64,000 bases of DNA from Synergistaceae bacterium (GTDB taxonomy: Bacteria > Synergistota > Synergistia > Synergistales > Aminobacteriaceae): the NCBI GenBank assembly GCA_017451025.1, contig JAFSSM010000049.1, forward strand, positions 28,162 to 92,161, given 5' to 3'. Numbering within the stretch: position 1 is the first letter of the stretch; each line of letters begins with the position of its first letter. The position numbers and the translations under genes are program-made. A model generated the notes under the pieces. It saw only the letters and a program-made list of their open reading frames with translations, was not told where the DNA came from and did not search any database. Shown one piece after another: positions 1 to 9,000 of this stretch.

Positions 1-474
1 CTTCATTATCGAGGAGTACTGATACGCCACAAAATGCCCCTCAGGCTTCAACGCCTTCACTACAGAATTGAGAATCCTTACTGTCATTTTTGGGGGAAGG
101 ACTGTGAACGGCAGGCTCGAGATCACGAAGTCCAGCTCACTAATTCCGTTCTCGTTCATGTACCTGTAGAGTTCCTGTGCATCGCTGTGAAGAGTAAGAC
201 CCTCGTGTTCAGGGTGTTCGTCGCGAATCATCTTCTGGAGTGCCGGATCAATCTCGAACACTAAAATCTTTGCGTCCTTCCTCGCACGCCTCACTATCTC
301 CCGCGTGAAGACTCCTGTACCTGCCCCAAGTTCAGCTATATACTTTGCGTTCTCCCAGTCTACACGGTCAAGCATTGCCCGCGTCAAAAAACGGGAACTC
401 GGCGCAACACTGCCTATCCTGCGCGGCGAATTGGCAAAACGTTTCAGAAACGCCATACTTTCCTTGAACTGCAT
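1..474 (-). CDS. SAM-dependent methyltransferase, partial (3' end outside window)
   Basis: The reverse strand reads without stops from an ATG at 474 to the window edge (158 codons). A GGAGG site lies about 9 nt upstream of the start. The N-terminal motif NSPRRIGSVAPSS followed by IAELGAGTGVFT (SAM-binding motif I) and later FVISSLPFTVLPP is typical of the small class I methyltransferases related to phospholipid N-methyltransferase (PmtA) and the rRNA adenine dimethylase fold. It could methylate phosphatidylethanolamine, but the substrate is inferred from the family only. It is divergent from the sirtuin gene, with about 100 bp of shared upstream DNA. Confidence 0.8.
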   Translation of the reverse strand, partial: MQFKESMAFLKRFANSPRRIGSVAPSSRFLTRAMLDRVDWENAKYIAELGAGTGVFTREIVRRARKDAKILVFEIDPALQKMIRDEHPEHEGLTLHSDAQELYRYMNENGISELDFVISSLPFTVLPPKMTVRILNSVVKALKPEGHFVAYQYSSIMK

Positions 475-573
475 CTGTGTTTATCCTCCGTGAATAAATT
501 TTCTAGTGCCTGTGTTATCATTTAGTTTACCCGAATAATTATACATACATATACAAGGGAGAAAATTTTTGCT

Positions 574-1275
574 ATGACCGAAAAGAAACGGCTTGTTGTT
601 CTCACAGGTGCAGGCATAAGTGCGGAAAGCGGGTTCAAGACTTTTCGAGATTCCGGCGGACTGTGGGAAACTTACAGCGTAGAAGATGTCGCCAGCATTC
701 AGGGCTGGTACCGCAATCCCAAACTTATGACCGACTTCTACAACGACTTGCGCTCCCAGCTCGAGAAAGCTCAGCCCAACGCAGGGCATATCATCCTCGC
801 GGAACTCGAGCAGTATTTTGACGTGCAGATAATCACGCAGAACGTGGACAACCTCCACGAGAAGGCAGGAAGCCATAACGTCCTGCATCTTCACGGCGAA
901 CTCACTAAGGCCCGGCCCGTCAACAACGAGAGCAAAATTATCGACATAGGCTATCGTCCGATGAAGTACGACGAGCGCGACGAGGACGGGGATATTCTGC
1001 GGCCTCATATCGTGTGGTTCGGCGAGGCTGTGCCTGAAATCATGAACGCGGCCAAGCTCGTGAGGAGTGCGGATATTTTCGCGGTGGTGGGGTCGTCGCT
1101 GGTGGTGTATCCGGCGGCAGGGTTAATCCACGACCTGAGAGGGAGCACCAAGAACTACCTGATTGACCCGGCGGAGGTGGATGTTCCGGGATGGCTGAAC
1201 TTCAGGGTCATCAAGGAAGTTGCCTCAAAGGGAGTCGCAATTATGAGGGATGAACTGCTGAAGGATTTTGCGTGA
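574..1275 (+). CDS. Sirtuin (Sir2/CobB-like NAD-dependent protein deacylase) without zinc cysteines
   Basis: This 233-residue protein has the complete sirtuin NAD-binding set: GAGISAESG (residues 12-20), TFRD (23-26), QNVDNLHEKAG (89-99) and the catalytic His107 in HLHGEL. Late in the protein, VVGSSLVVYPAAG closes the Rossmann fold. Family members remove acetyl or other acyl groups from lysines and release nicotinamide. Two oddities are visible. The stretch after HGEL (residues 111-155), where most sirtuins have four zinc-binding cysteines, contains none. The YxxR motif that confers desuccinylase activity in CobB/SIRT5 is replaced by YNDL (Tyr56, Leu59). An AGGGAGA site precedes the ATG. The stop codon overlaps the next gene (TGATG), so the two are probably co-translated. 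Confidence 0.92.
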   Translation: MTEKKRLVVLTGAGISAESGFKTFRDSGGLWETYSVEDVASIQGWYRNPKLMTDFYNDLRSQLEKAQPNAGHIILAELEQYFDVQIITQNVDNLHEKAGSHNVLHLHGELTKARPVNNESKIIDIGYRPMKYDERDEDGDILRPHIVWFGEAVPEIMNAAKLVRSADIFAVVGSSLVVYPAAGLIHDLRGSTKNYLIDPAEVDVPGWLNFRVIKEVASKGVAIMRDELLKDFA

Positions 1276-3032
1276 TGGAAAAGTATGATCCGCTGCTTAC
1301 CATGTCCGCCCTAAATATGGCGGTAGTGTCTCTCCATCGCATAAAATCAGCGAAAGACAGGGTAACGCTCGACAGCGAATACAGAAACATCATCAACAAC
1401 CTGCGCATGGGCGAAATCAACGCTGACCCGGAACTGACGAGCCTTTATCAGGAAATTGTGAGGATTATCCACAAGGGTAGACTTCGTGATGAGCTGAGAA
1501 ATGAAATAGAGGCTGTTTATTCACATCAGCAGAAGAAAAGCATTAAGGAGATAATCTCAGGTAATTTTGCTTCAAGTTTCAGCACTACTCCATTAAAGTG
1601 GCTTGCTCGTATGGCGATGTCGTGCGTGTCTGAATACTTCATGTCGAAAGCTAAGGCAGAACTTACCCACGACAGGGGGCAACTGAATCTCAGAAAAGAC
1701 GAGCTTGATGAATACGATGAACTTCAGAGAAAATTATTTGATTCATCGTGGAAGTTGCTGAGGATGTACAAAATACCTGATAGTTATCGTTTGACGCAGA
1801 ATGCGCTGGACAAATTTTATGCGGCGGTGCAGGAGAATGACCCCTCAAAGCGGATGCGGATGCTGAAGTACATAGAGGGAGAGTTCGCTATGTATTCGCC
1901 GTACTGGTTCTGTCGGGCACGGTCTGCTCAGGATGCGGGAAGCCGTGATGAGGCCGTGAGGTGCTTTGCGAAGTTCGGCGAGGTGTGGCGGCCTGTCCTG
2001 CGGAAGGATCCGTACAGGGTGGAGGCGTTGAAGTTCCGGGTAGATGAGCTTGCGCAGGAAGGCATCAGCGGGAAGAACGCGGGCGAAGTTCTGGAGTGCC
2101 TTGCGGGGATTCGTGAGAACGCGGAGCTTGAGGACTGGGCGAACAATATTTACTTGGGGATGATGTACTTCACGCTCGGCGACAAGGAGAAGGCCGTAGA
2201 GTCTGTGATGTGCAATATAGATTTCGGGTTCGAGACGAAGAACATCCGGAAAGTGCTCGCGAAGTTCAAGCTGAAGACTCCGCCGAAGAAGTTTACGGCT
2301 GCTCCGGCCAAGAGTCCAGAAGCCCCGAAACCTGAGCCGGTAAGGACGGTGCGTGAAGAGGCTGATGTTCCGCCGACTCCTGAGCCTGAACCGAAGCCAG
2401 TGAAGCAGTCGCTGAAGGTACGTGCGGAGAGCGGAGATGCTGAGGCGCAGTATGAACTTGGGGCATCTTACGATAAGCGTAAAGATACAACAGCTTTAGG
2501 ACAGATAGTGATTTGCGCGTGGCTGTGTGTCGGGTGGCTGGTGTGGCATTATCTGCTGCCTTCATCGTTCATCTGGTGTTTGCTGTGGATTGTATTCGTG
2601 TGCTGGATAGCTTTCGCTTTAGGAGTAACCATTATTGACGGGATGCCAGAAAATTATTATGAGCCGCGAGCTATAAAGTGGTTCACCAAAGCCGCAGAAA
2701 ACGGACACGTCGAAGCAATGTACAGGCTGGCAGAAATATACTGCGCGGAGAATCCTGAACATTATGAAGCCGAACGCTGGTACAAGAACGCGGCGGTACG
2801 GGGACATATTCCCTCGCAAAAGGCTTTGAGCGCAATGTACAAGCTGTACGGAGATGATTATCCTGCGTACATGTGGGCATATCTGGCGTATCTTTGCGGA
2901 GGAACTGAGAATCTCGGCAACAAACCATATCCTGGTGATTATCCTATATCCCTAGCAGACGCAAGGAAAGCCGAAGACGAAGCACGTAGAATGTTCGACG
3001 ACATACAGCACAACAAAGGAGGCGCACAATGA
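1275..3032 (+). CDS. Sel1/TPR-repeat protein with internal membrane hairpin
   Basis: This 585-residue protein starts at the ATG that overlaps the sirtuin stop codon; a GTG one codon earlier is an alternative. The first two thirds are charged and helical, followed by a Pro/Glu/Lys-rich linker around residues 335-375. A Sel1-like unit (AESGDAEAQYELGASYDKR) comes next, then two hydrophobic segments around residues 415-460, then further Sel1-like units such as AIKWFTKAAENGHVEAMYRLA and AERWYKNAAVRGHIPSQKAL. Sel1 repeats usually mediate protein-protein contacts. No enzymatic motif was found. The coupling to the sirtuin upstream and to the antitoxin gene downstream (ATGA overlap) points to one transcript. 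Function unknown. Confidence 0.85.
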   Translation: MEKYDPLLTMSALNMAVVSLHRIKSAKDRVTLDSEYRNIINNLRMGEINADPELTSLYQEIVRIIHKGRLRDELRNEIEAVYSHQQKKSIKEIISGNFASSFSTTPLKWLARMAMSCVSEYFMSKAKAELTHDRGQLNLRKDELDEYDELQRKLFDSSWKLLRMYKIPDSYRLTQNALDKFYAAVQENDPSKRMRMLKYIEGEFAMYSPYWFCRARSAQDAGSRDEAVRCFAKFGEVWRPVLRKDPYRVEALKFRVDELAQEGISGKNAGEVLECLAGIRENAELEDWANNIYLGMMYFTLGDKEKAVESVMCNIDFGFETKNIRKVLAKFKLKTPPKKFTAAPAKSPEAPKPEPVRTVREEADVPPTPEPEPKPVKQSLKVRAESGDAEAQYELGASYDKRKDTTALGQIVICAWLCVGWLVWHYLLPSSFIWCLLWIVFVCWIAFALGVTIIDGMPENYYEPRAIKWFTKAAENGHVEAMYRLAEIYCAENPEHYEAERWYKNAAVRGHIPSQKALSAMYKLYGDDYPAYMWAYLAYLCGGTENLGNKPYPGDYPISLADARKAEDEARRMFDDIQHNKGGAQ

Positions 3033-3283
3033 CAGCTACAACTCTGGCGAGAGCACAGGCAAATCTGGCTCAGCTCATTGATAACGTGAACTACACCAGC
3101 AGCCCAGTGATAATCGCAACTGATAACGGGAAAAACGCTGTGCTGGTTTCAGAAGAGGACTGGAACTCAATACAGGAGACTATGTACCTGTACTCCATTC
3201 CCGGCATGGTCGAAAGCATCATAGAGGCCGGAAAAGAACCTTTATCCGCATACACTCCCTATGACCCGAACGAGGAATGGTAA
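3029..3283 (+). CDS. YefM/Phd-family antitoxin
   Basis: The 84-residue product opens with TATTLARAQANLAQLIDNV, the DNA-binding fold of the Phd/YefM family, and continues with PVIIATDNGKNAVLVSEEDW, the conserved strand-loop-helix of that family. The acidic C-terminal tail should wrap the toxin. The ATG overlaps the stop of the Sel1 gene (ATGA), and the stop TAA is followed at once by the toxin ATG. It is expected to neutralise the YoeB-like toxin and to repress its own promoter. No separate promoter is obvious here, so expression may depend on the upstream genes. Confidence 0.9.
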   Translation: MTATTLARAQANLAQLIDNVNYTSSPVIIATDNGKNAVLVSEEDWNSIQETMYLYSIPGMVESIIEAGKEPLSAYTPYDPNEEW

Positions 3284-3580
3284 ATGTATTTCGTAGAGTT
3301 AAGCAGACAGGCAATGAAGGACAGGAAGCTGCTAAAGGCAGCGGGGCTTGAGGGAAAAGCTAGGCTTCTGCTGGACATACTTGCGTCTGACCCTTTGCAG
3401 TTCCCGCCGTCGTACGAAAAATTATCATGGGATATGCGCGGGAGTTATTCCAGAAGGATTAACGCTCAGCACAGACTTGTTTATGACGTTGTCGACAACA
3501 GCGAAAATATACTCTCGCCCGACGGCACTCCTTACGAGGGCATAGTAAGGGTAAAAAGAATGTGGACACACTACGAGTGA
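3284..3580 (+). CDS. YoeB/Txe-family mRNA endonuclease toxin
   Basis: At 98 residues this matches YoeB. Candidate catalytic residues are Glu45 (SYEKLSWDMRG), Arg64 (INAQHRLVYDV) and the C-terminal His96-Tyr97 (RMWTHYE), in the same order as Glu46, Arg65, His83 and Tyr84 of E. coli YoeB. The larger distance to the C-terminal pair reflects a 12-14 residue insertion (around NSENILSPDGTPYEG) between the last strands, also seen in some longer relatives. YoeB toxins cleave mRNA in the ribosomal A site. The gene begins directly after the antitoxin stop codon, so translation is coupled. Confidence 0.92.
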   Translation: MYFVELSRQAMKDRKLLKAAGLEGKARLLLDILASDPLQFPPSYEKLSWDMRGSYSRRINAQHRLVYDVVDNSENILSPDGTPYEGIVRVKRMWTHYE

Positions 3581-3605
3581 ACGCACAAAGGAGGCACAAA
3601 CTAAA

Positions 3606-5012
3606 ATGGCATTCAAACGCTGGCACAACGTCCCGGAAGTTCAGGACGAAGTCGCCAAACTCACTGATAACGCACAAAAATACTTCTCTCTCCTCTCGAC
3701 AGGAAAGACCGACGACAAAATTCAGGCTCAAAAGCTCTGGCAGGTCATGTCCAGCTCGTACTGGGACATCCTCTTTGCCATCATCGACGCTCAGACTAAA
3801 GCCTTGCCCGCAAAACTTGTCTTCGACGCAGAAGAAAGACTCTTCATCGACACAGGCTACGTTCACGGAGTGCTGAGCCTCAGCAAAAATTTTGACCCCA
3901 AAGCATTCCTCACAGCCAAGTGCTCCTCAGGAATACTTCCTGTCATGACTTTTTCCGACTACATCGCCGAAACTTGGGCCGCAATCACAGGCAGTCCCGC
4001 ACCAGTCCCGGCAATCGGAATGTCCCTCGAAGACAGAATAGCCCGGCTCAACGAAGCTCTGGCCGCTGCTCAAGACGAAAGAGACCGCGAACTCTCAGCC
4101 ATCGTCTCAGAGTATTCACTAAAACTCCAGGCAAGCCAGTTCTCGCAGGCAATGAACTATAACCTCATACCCTGCATGAAGGTCAACATGAGAGTACCGG
4201 AATACCGTGAAGGCGACGAGGCTTTTCGTCAGTCATTGTCCCAGAAACGCAAAATTTACATCGACGCTGAAAACGCTATGCTCCTCGAGATTAACTCCGC
4301 CCGCAAAAAAGAGGGCACCCCGCTTCCAGCACCGCGAGCCGAAAAATTCCTTCAGCTCCACGAAAACACAAAGAACATAGCCCGCGAAATTCTCTATTCG
4401 CAGGTTGATGCGGTGAAGATTGCCCGCAGAAACAAGAAGATTACTGATTCCTGCTCTGGAATGTCCCCCCAGATGAAGCGCAGCGAGCTTCGCAACATGC
4501 TCGTCAAGAAGCGCGACTACCTTTCAGTTCCGGCCAAGAACGCCAGAATCGACGGCTCACTGCTCTGCGCTCCGGACTCAATGCCCCTCGATTACGTGAA
4601 GAACTATGCGATTCTCGAGGACATGTGCAGAATGGACATCGCTATGTTCAACGTCCCAAGAGTCAGAATGTACGGCCTGCCCAGAGCTATTTTCGTACCA
4701 GGACAGGGACTCGGCACTTACGACTGGAGCGACCACACAATTCTTCTGCCGGTGTTTCCGCTCAACGGCGAGGATAAATCCGTGAGCTATGCACTTGCTA
4801 CGTACAGATGGGACAGCGACGAGGACAGGAAGGTCAAGACTCCCTACGAGCAGATCAAGGAGAACAAGAAAAAATCCCTGCTCGCACTTGCAAGTTCATT
4901 CTACAAGGACTATTCCTTATGGATGACGAAGGAGAAGAAGGGCTACAGAATACTTCCAGGCGAGACACACAAAGCGTTTGTGCAGATTTTTGCGCAGAAA
5001 GCCGACGACTGA
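3606..5012 (+). CDS. Hypothetical protein, 468 residues, family not recognised
   Basis: The ATG is preceded by AAAGGAGG about 10 nt upstream. The product has no signal peptide or transmembrane segment. It appears mostly helical, with an acidic/basic coiled-coil-like stretch around residues 140-170 ([19 protein letters not shown]) and a Lys/Arg-rich central part. The C-terminal third is more globular ([33 protein letters not shown]). No catalytic motif was recognised. Its stop codon overlaps the metA start (TGATG), so it sits in the same transcription unit as the toxin-antitoxin pair and metA. It is clearly coding, by length, ribosome site and coupling, but its role is unknown. Confidence 0.82.
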   Translation: MAFKRWHNVPEVQDEVAKLTDNAQKYFSLLSTGKTDDKIQAQKLWQVMSSSYWDILFAIIDAQTKALPAKLVFDAEERLFIDTGYVHGVLSLSKNFDPKAFLTAKCSSGILPVMTFSDYIAETWAAITGSPAPVPAIGMSLEDRIARLNEALAAAQDERDRELSAIVSEYSLKLQASQFSQAMNYNLIPCMKVNMRVPEYREGDEAFRQSLSQKRKIYIDAENAMLLEINSARKKEGTPLPAPRAEKFLQLHENTKNIAREILYSQVDAVKIARRNKKITDSCSGMSPQMKRSELRNMLVKKRDYLSVPAKNARIDGSLLCAPDSMPLDYVKNYAILEDMCRMDIAMFNVPRVRMYGLPRAIFVPGQGLGTYDWSDHTILLPVFPLNGEDKSVSYALATYRWDSDEDRKVKTPYEQIKENKKKSLLALASSFYKDYSLWMTKEKKGYRILPGETHKAFVQIFAQKADD

Positions 5013-5944
5013 TGCCCATAAACATACCCGGCGACCTTCCGGCAGCGGGCATTCTGGAGCGCGAAAACATCTTCGTGATGACCAGCAGGCGCGCTCAGAG
5101 CCAGGACATCAGGCCCCTGCGAATCCTGATACTTAACCTCATGCCCACGAAGATAGCTACTGAGACTCAGTTAGCCCGTCTTCTGGGCAATACCCCCCTT
5201 CAGGTTGAGATTGAGCTTATTGCGGCGAGCGGACATACCCCGAAAAATACTCCGGCTGAACACATGCTTGCGTTCTACAGAAACTTTGACGCGGTGAAGC
5301 ACGAGTATTTTGACGGCATGATTATTACCGGAGCACCAGTTGAGCATTTAGCCTTCGAGGAAGTCTCATACTGGAAGGAACTGTGCGAAATTATGGAGTG
5401 GAGCAAGAGTCATGTTCACAGCACTTTTCATATCTGCTGGGGGGCACAGGCCGGACTGTACTATCATTACGGTATTCCGAAGATACATTTGCGGTCAAAA
5501 TTATTCGGCGTGTTCAGACACAGGGTTACGCACAAAGGCTCGATACTGTTTCGCGGTTCGGATGATGTGTTCATGGTCCCGCATTCCCGACACACGACGG
5601 TAATGCGCTCTGACATCAAGAAGATACCTGCACTGAAAATTCTTGCTGAGAGCTACGAGGCGGGGGTCTACGCTGTTTCTACTAACGAAGGCAGGCAATT
5701 ATTCATCACCGGGCATTCCGAGTATGACCCCGACACTCTGGCACAAGAATACTGGCGCGACAAAAGGGCAGGGCTTGCGATTCACGTACCTCATAATTAT
5801 TTCCCGAATGACGATGATTCACAGCCGCCGGTGTGTACCTGGAGATCTAGTGCCAATCTGCTCTATTCGAACTGGCTGAATTACTTTGTGTACCAGCAGA
5901 CTCCGTATGATGCGCGGAATATTAAAGGCATAAAAACTAACTAG
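5012..5944 (+). CDS. metA: Homoserine O-acetyltransferase (MetA family)
   Basis: This 310-residue enzyme transfers an acyl group to the hydroxyl of L-homoserine, the first committed step of methionine synthesis. The catalytic triad is in its usual numbering: Cys142 in HICWGAQ, and His235 and Glu237 in TGHSE. Residue 111, in TGAPVEHL, is Glu. Published work on MetA enzymes links Glu111 to acetyl-CoA and Gly111 to succinyl-CoA, so the acetyl form is predicted. The ATG at 5012 overlaps the previous stop. An in-frame start further upstream would lie inside the preceding gene and add about 68 residues that no family member has. No metB/metY gene or methionine riboswitch is visible nearby. Confidence 0.95.
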   Translation: MPINIPGDLPAAGILERENIFVMTSRRAQSQDIRPLRILILNLMPTKIATETQLARLLGNTPLQVEIELIAASGHTPKNTPAEHMLAFYRNFDAVKHEYFDGMIITGAPVEHLAFEEVSYWKELCEIMEWSKSHVHSTFHICWGAQAGLYYHYGIPKIHLRSKLFGVFRHRVTHKGSILFRGSDDVFMVPHSRHTTVMRSDIKKIPALKILAESYEAGVYAVSTNEGRQLFITGHSEYDPDTLAQEYWRDKRAGLAIHVPHNYFPNDDDSQPPVCTWRSSANLLYSNWLNYFVYQQTPYDARNIKGIKTN

Positions 5945-5957
5945 GAGCGTGTTACTC

Positions 5958-7622
5958 ATGAAAAACATTAGCCTCAAATCTATGCTGATTATGCTTTCAC
6001 TGATCCCGCTTATCCTCGCTGTCGTGATTATCGCTGTCGCAACTTCAAGGGTAGTTGTCCAGAATCTCAAGGACAACACTAAGGAAGAACTGATAGTTGC
6101 CGCAAAAGCCCTCAAGGAATATTACGAGTATGATCTAGTCTACAACAATGATCTCGTTGACGGATTCATCAACTACGAAACCTCCTACATTGACTCTATG
6201 CATCTTACGGGAATTGATCTGACCCTCTTCAAGGAAAACGTTCGCTTCATGACAACTATTCGTGACGATTCCGGCAAACGCATTGAGGGTACGAAGGCTT
6301 CCGATGCGGTGTGGAACGTCGTCAAAAATGGCAGTGATTATTATTCCGACAAGGTCAAAATTAACGGGCTGAACTATCACGTCTACTACATGCCCCTGCG
6401 CTACGGGAACAAGACTTACGGCATGGCATTTTCGGGCAAACCTGCAACGGCAATTCAAGAGGCCGAAATTAACATCTACAAGATAATTCTGACGATAAGC
6501 ACATTGCTTGTAGTGATATTCGGTGCCGTAACAATGATAATTACCCGGAGAATCGCAAACCCTCTCCGTGATGTGGCCGAAAGGATAGAGCATCTGCTAA
6601 ACATAAAGCTGAACGTCAAGACCGATGCCAAAAGCAATATCTACGAGACTGCACAGCTTATACGTGCGGCCGGCAAGCTCAGAGCAGTTCTGAACGACGT
6701 TGTTGGGAAGATTCAGGATTCGGCATTGTCGCTCACCGAGACTGTAGCGTCAACTGCGGATATGGCGAAAGAGTCTTCGTATGCTTCAGTCCAGATCGCA
6801 GAATCGATGCAGGCTCTTGCGGAAACTACGGTATCTATGGCCGGAGATGTCAGGGAAATCAACGAAAACGTTACTGACATGGCAGAAGTAATCACCCACG
6901 TAGTTACTAACGTGGAACACCTCAATAACAATTCGCGCCTTATGAGCGATGCCAACAATTCAGCACTGGCATGCATAGAGGACGCAACGAAATTCTCCGA
7001 AAAATCTTCACAGGCAATCGATGAAATTACTGACAAGATCAACGCCACCAACGAGGCAATCTTCAAGATAGGCGGCAAGGTAAGGCTGATCACTGATATA
7101 GCTACGCAGACTAACCTGTTATCGCTGAATGCTGGGATAGAGGCGGCACGTGCAGGAGAAGCCGGAAAGGGATTCGGGGTAGTAGCTGCGGAGATAAAGA
7201 AGCTGGCTTCAGATTCAAATGCTTCTGCAGAAGAAATTAATGCTCTGGTTTCAGAGATCAAGGCACTATCAGAAGAATGCGTTGAACACGCCGGAGATGT
7301 CAGGGAGCTGATAAAGGAAGAAGGGGAGCTTCTGATGACGACGCACGATAAATTCATGGTGCTGGCTGATGAGATAAAGGACTCTGTGCAAGAAATTTCT
7401 TCTGTGTCTGGAGTAACTTCACAGCTTGAAGGCATCAAGGATTCGATCATGAATGATGTCAGCGAGTTGGCGACAATTTCTGAGGAGGCTTCGGCGACGA
7501 ACGAGGAGGTAGCGGCATCGATAGCATCAATAGCCGACAACATCAAGAAGGTATCTGAGGACACAGGGACTATGCATCAATTGGCAGAGAATCTCAACGA
7601 GGCGATTTCGTATTTCCACTAG
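5958..7622 (+). CDS. Methyl-accepting chemotaxis protein with periplasmic Cache-like sensor
   Basis: The 554-residue receptor has an N-terminal membrane segment (about residues 8-30) and a periplasmic region of about 140 residues resembling a single Cache domain. A second membrane segment lies around residues 173-195, followed by HAMP and a cytoplasmic signalling coil. The hairpin tip is [20 protein letters not shown] with [15 protein letters not shown], the binding region for CheA and CheW. The consensus [11 protein letters not shown] is slightly changed to [11 protein letters not shown]. The ATG at 5958 has AGGAG 10 nt upstream, overlapping the metA stop; a GTG at 5949 lies too close to that site. 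The ligand is unknown and no che genes are nearby. Confidence 0.92.
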   Translation: MKNISLKSMLIMLSLIPLILAVVIIAVATSRVVVQNLKDNTKEELIVAAKALKEYYEYDLVYNNDLVDGFINYETSYIDSMHLTGIDLTLFKENVRFMTTIRDDSGKRIEGTKASDAVWNVVKNGSDYYSDKVKINGLNYHVYYMPLRYGNKTYGMAFSGKPATAIQEAEINIYKIILTISTLLVVIFGAVTMIITRRIANPLRDVAERIEHLLNIKLNVKTDAKSNIYETAQLIRAAGKLRAVLNDVVGKIQDSALSLTETVASTADMAKESSYASVQIAESMQALAETTVSMAGDVREINENVTDMAEVITHVVTNVEHLNNNSRLMSDANNSALACIEDATKFSEKSSQAIDEITDKINATNEAIFKIGGKVRLITDIATQTNLLSLNAGIEAARAGEAGKGFGVVAAEIKKLASDSNASAEEINALVSEIKALSEECVEHAGDVRELIKEEGELLMTTHDKFMVLADEIKDSVQEISSVSGVTSQLEGIKDSIMNDVSELATISEEASATNEEVAASIASIADNIKKVSEDTGTMHQLAENLNEAISYFH

Positions 7623-7634
7623 AGCACACGCACA

Positions 7635-7670
7635 AAAAAGCCTCCCCTTCTTCAGGGGAGGTATTTTGTT
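7635..7670. terminator. Bidirectional rho-independent terminator
   Basis: A perfect 7-bp stem CCTCCCC/GGGGAGG (7641-7647 with 7655-7661) has a 7-nt loop, with a T-rich tail on the plus strand and an A-run on the left that becomes a U-run on the minus strand. It separates the chemotaxis receptor gene from the converging broken gene. Confidence 0.88.
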
Positions 7671-7679
7671 ATGACGGCG

Positions 7680-8757
7680 TTACTCTTCTGCGTTGATGTG
7701 GAGTTCGTCGGTCTCGATGGTGAAGCCTTCGGTTTCTGCTTCTGCCATTACTCTGAAACTTCCGCTGACCACTTCGGCAGTAATGGTGAATATGCCTTCG
7801 CTGGAAATGTCAACGCCGTCGATGGGTTTGCCGTTCACGAGGACCTGAACGTTCGAGGCATCTTCCGGCCACTCGCTTATGATGAAGGTGATAGGCGCGC
7901 CTGCTCTCACGTCGACGATGTAGAATTTCCCTTAGCATAAGTTACAGCAATGGATAGGCTATATCTTCCTGACCTTGTCGGCCTTCCATTGAGGTAGCAT
8001 TTGTTTCCTGAGCAGCTAGTGCTCAGACCAGGAGCTGTAACCGTGAAATACAGGGTATAAGGCGCAGCTCTGTTCGATGGGTTCTTGGGAGTGCCCTTGA
8101 TGATATCTGAAGTATCGCTCCCTACGAGCATCGCTCCAATATCGAAGCCGTTTGCCTGCAACGTAGCAGTCCAGCCCGAGAAGGTAATAGGCTTTGTGCC
8201 TGTAGCCCCGATTTTTGCGTAGTATGGCTCGTTGAGGCAGGCATCTGGCAGCCTTGTTGCCGTGATTGTCGGCGGCTCATCCACATACGGATAATTCACG
8301 TACATAGGAACATAGCATTTCTCCGACAGCCTAGAGTACGTATACGTTCCCTTGTGCGTCCCGACCATTTGGTTAGCCACAGAGTCCCAGCAATATTGTC
8401 TGGTCAATGTATGTTATCGTTTGCTTACTAGTGTTATTCTCCACGACAAATATCACGTGATCCCAGTCGTTGAGGTAATCACCCTTCTGAAGCTTTTTGT
8501 ACGCAGGATAGACGGAACTTGCCTGGCTGCTCCTTATGTTCGACCAGATTCTCTGCCACTGATCTTTAGTGTGGTCATAGTTGAAAACGGAGCTTGACAC
8601 CGACGACACCAAATTCGTGTAAGCACTGCTGTAGCGGCTCTTGTGGAACATAACCGTATGCCGTAATGGCAATTCCCTGTCCCAAAAGGCTTGTCTTATG
8701 CAGTCTGTTACTAATGTTGCTCAGACCATTCCGTACTTGGCCTGCCCGTTTCTTCAT
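7680..8757 (-). pseudogene. Broken exported amidase-like/Ig-like protein gene
   Basis: Three overlapping minus-strand reading frames in two phases form one protein-like sequence. From 8672 to about 8400 there is GDYLNDWDHVIFVVENN followed by TITYIDQT, resembling the C-terminal half of 'putative amidase' (Amidase_6-like) domains. From about 8400 to 7930, in another frame, comes an Ig-like (He_PIG-type) module: ITATRLPDACLNEPYYAKI, GTKPITFSGW, PYTLYFTVTAPG. From 7925 to 7680, back in the first frame, comes a C-terminal beta domain. The best start is the ATG at 8757 behind AAGGAGG, but that frame reads out of phase with the rest. At least two or three frameshifts are needed, so it is very probably a decayed gene. 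The amidase label is tentative. Confidence 0.7.
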
Positions 8758-8942
8758 GAAAAATCTTCCTCCTTGAATTGAAATTCCGTTTACCTTCACG
8801 CAATTATTGGAACTTCACATCAAGGAGGCTTCTCCTCGCGGGTACTGCACGCAAACCTCTTCGGCCAAGCACAAAAAACCGCGCCGCAATGTGCTACGTC
8901 AATTCTGATATCTCAATTCTTCATTACCTTGTGGGGACAAGT
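8758..8942 (-). other. Long 5' leader of the broken gene
   Basis: About 185 nt lie between a TGCTATAAT promoter element and the ribosome site AAGGAGG at 8764-8774. The leader contains inverted repeats, including AGGAG-GCTT-CTCCT at 8824-8837 and a GCACA/TGTGC pair around 8867-8894. No known riboswitch consensus was recognised. The leader may simply be decaying with its gene. Confidence 0.35.
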
Positions 8943-8951
8943 ATTATAGCA
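8943..8951 (-). promoter_or_regulatory. Extended -10 promoter element TGCTATAAT
   Basis: On the minus strand the bases read TGCTATAAT, a perfect extended -10. It lies just after the ftsH terminator and faces the broken exported-protein gene. No clear -35 hexamer is needed for this promoter type. Confidence 0.5.
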
Positions 8952-8954
8952 CAC

Positions 8955-8990
8955 AAAAAAACCTCCCTCACGTTTCCGCAAGGGAGGCGT
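8955..8990 (-). terminator. Rho-independent terminator of the ftsH run
   Basis: On the minus strand, GCCTCCCT and AGGGAGGT pair (8981-8987 with 8962-8968) around a 12-nt loop and are followed by a run of seven T. It sits 11 nt after the ftsH stop codon. Confidence 0.88.
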
Positions 8991-9000
8991 TGTTCGCTGT

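Noticed and set aside
574..3580. Sir2-based antiphage defence system
   Set aside because: The sirtuin is a short CobB-like enzyme without fused effector domains, and its neighbours are not known defence partners; a defence role would be speculation.
6713..7564. Long minus-strand frame (283 codons) inside the chemotaxis receptor gene
   Set aside because: It is Ser/Ala-rich, has no ribosome site, and is the mirror image of the repetitive coiled-coil codons of the receptor.
8838..8875. Plus-strand string CACGCAAACC..TTCGGCCAAG resembling part of a c-di-GMP-I (GEMM) riboswitch
   Set aside because: The upstream half of the motif (GGCAAACC with a GNRA hairpin) is missing, and no plus-strand gene follows.
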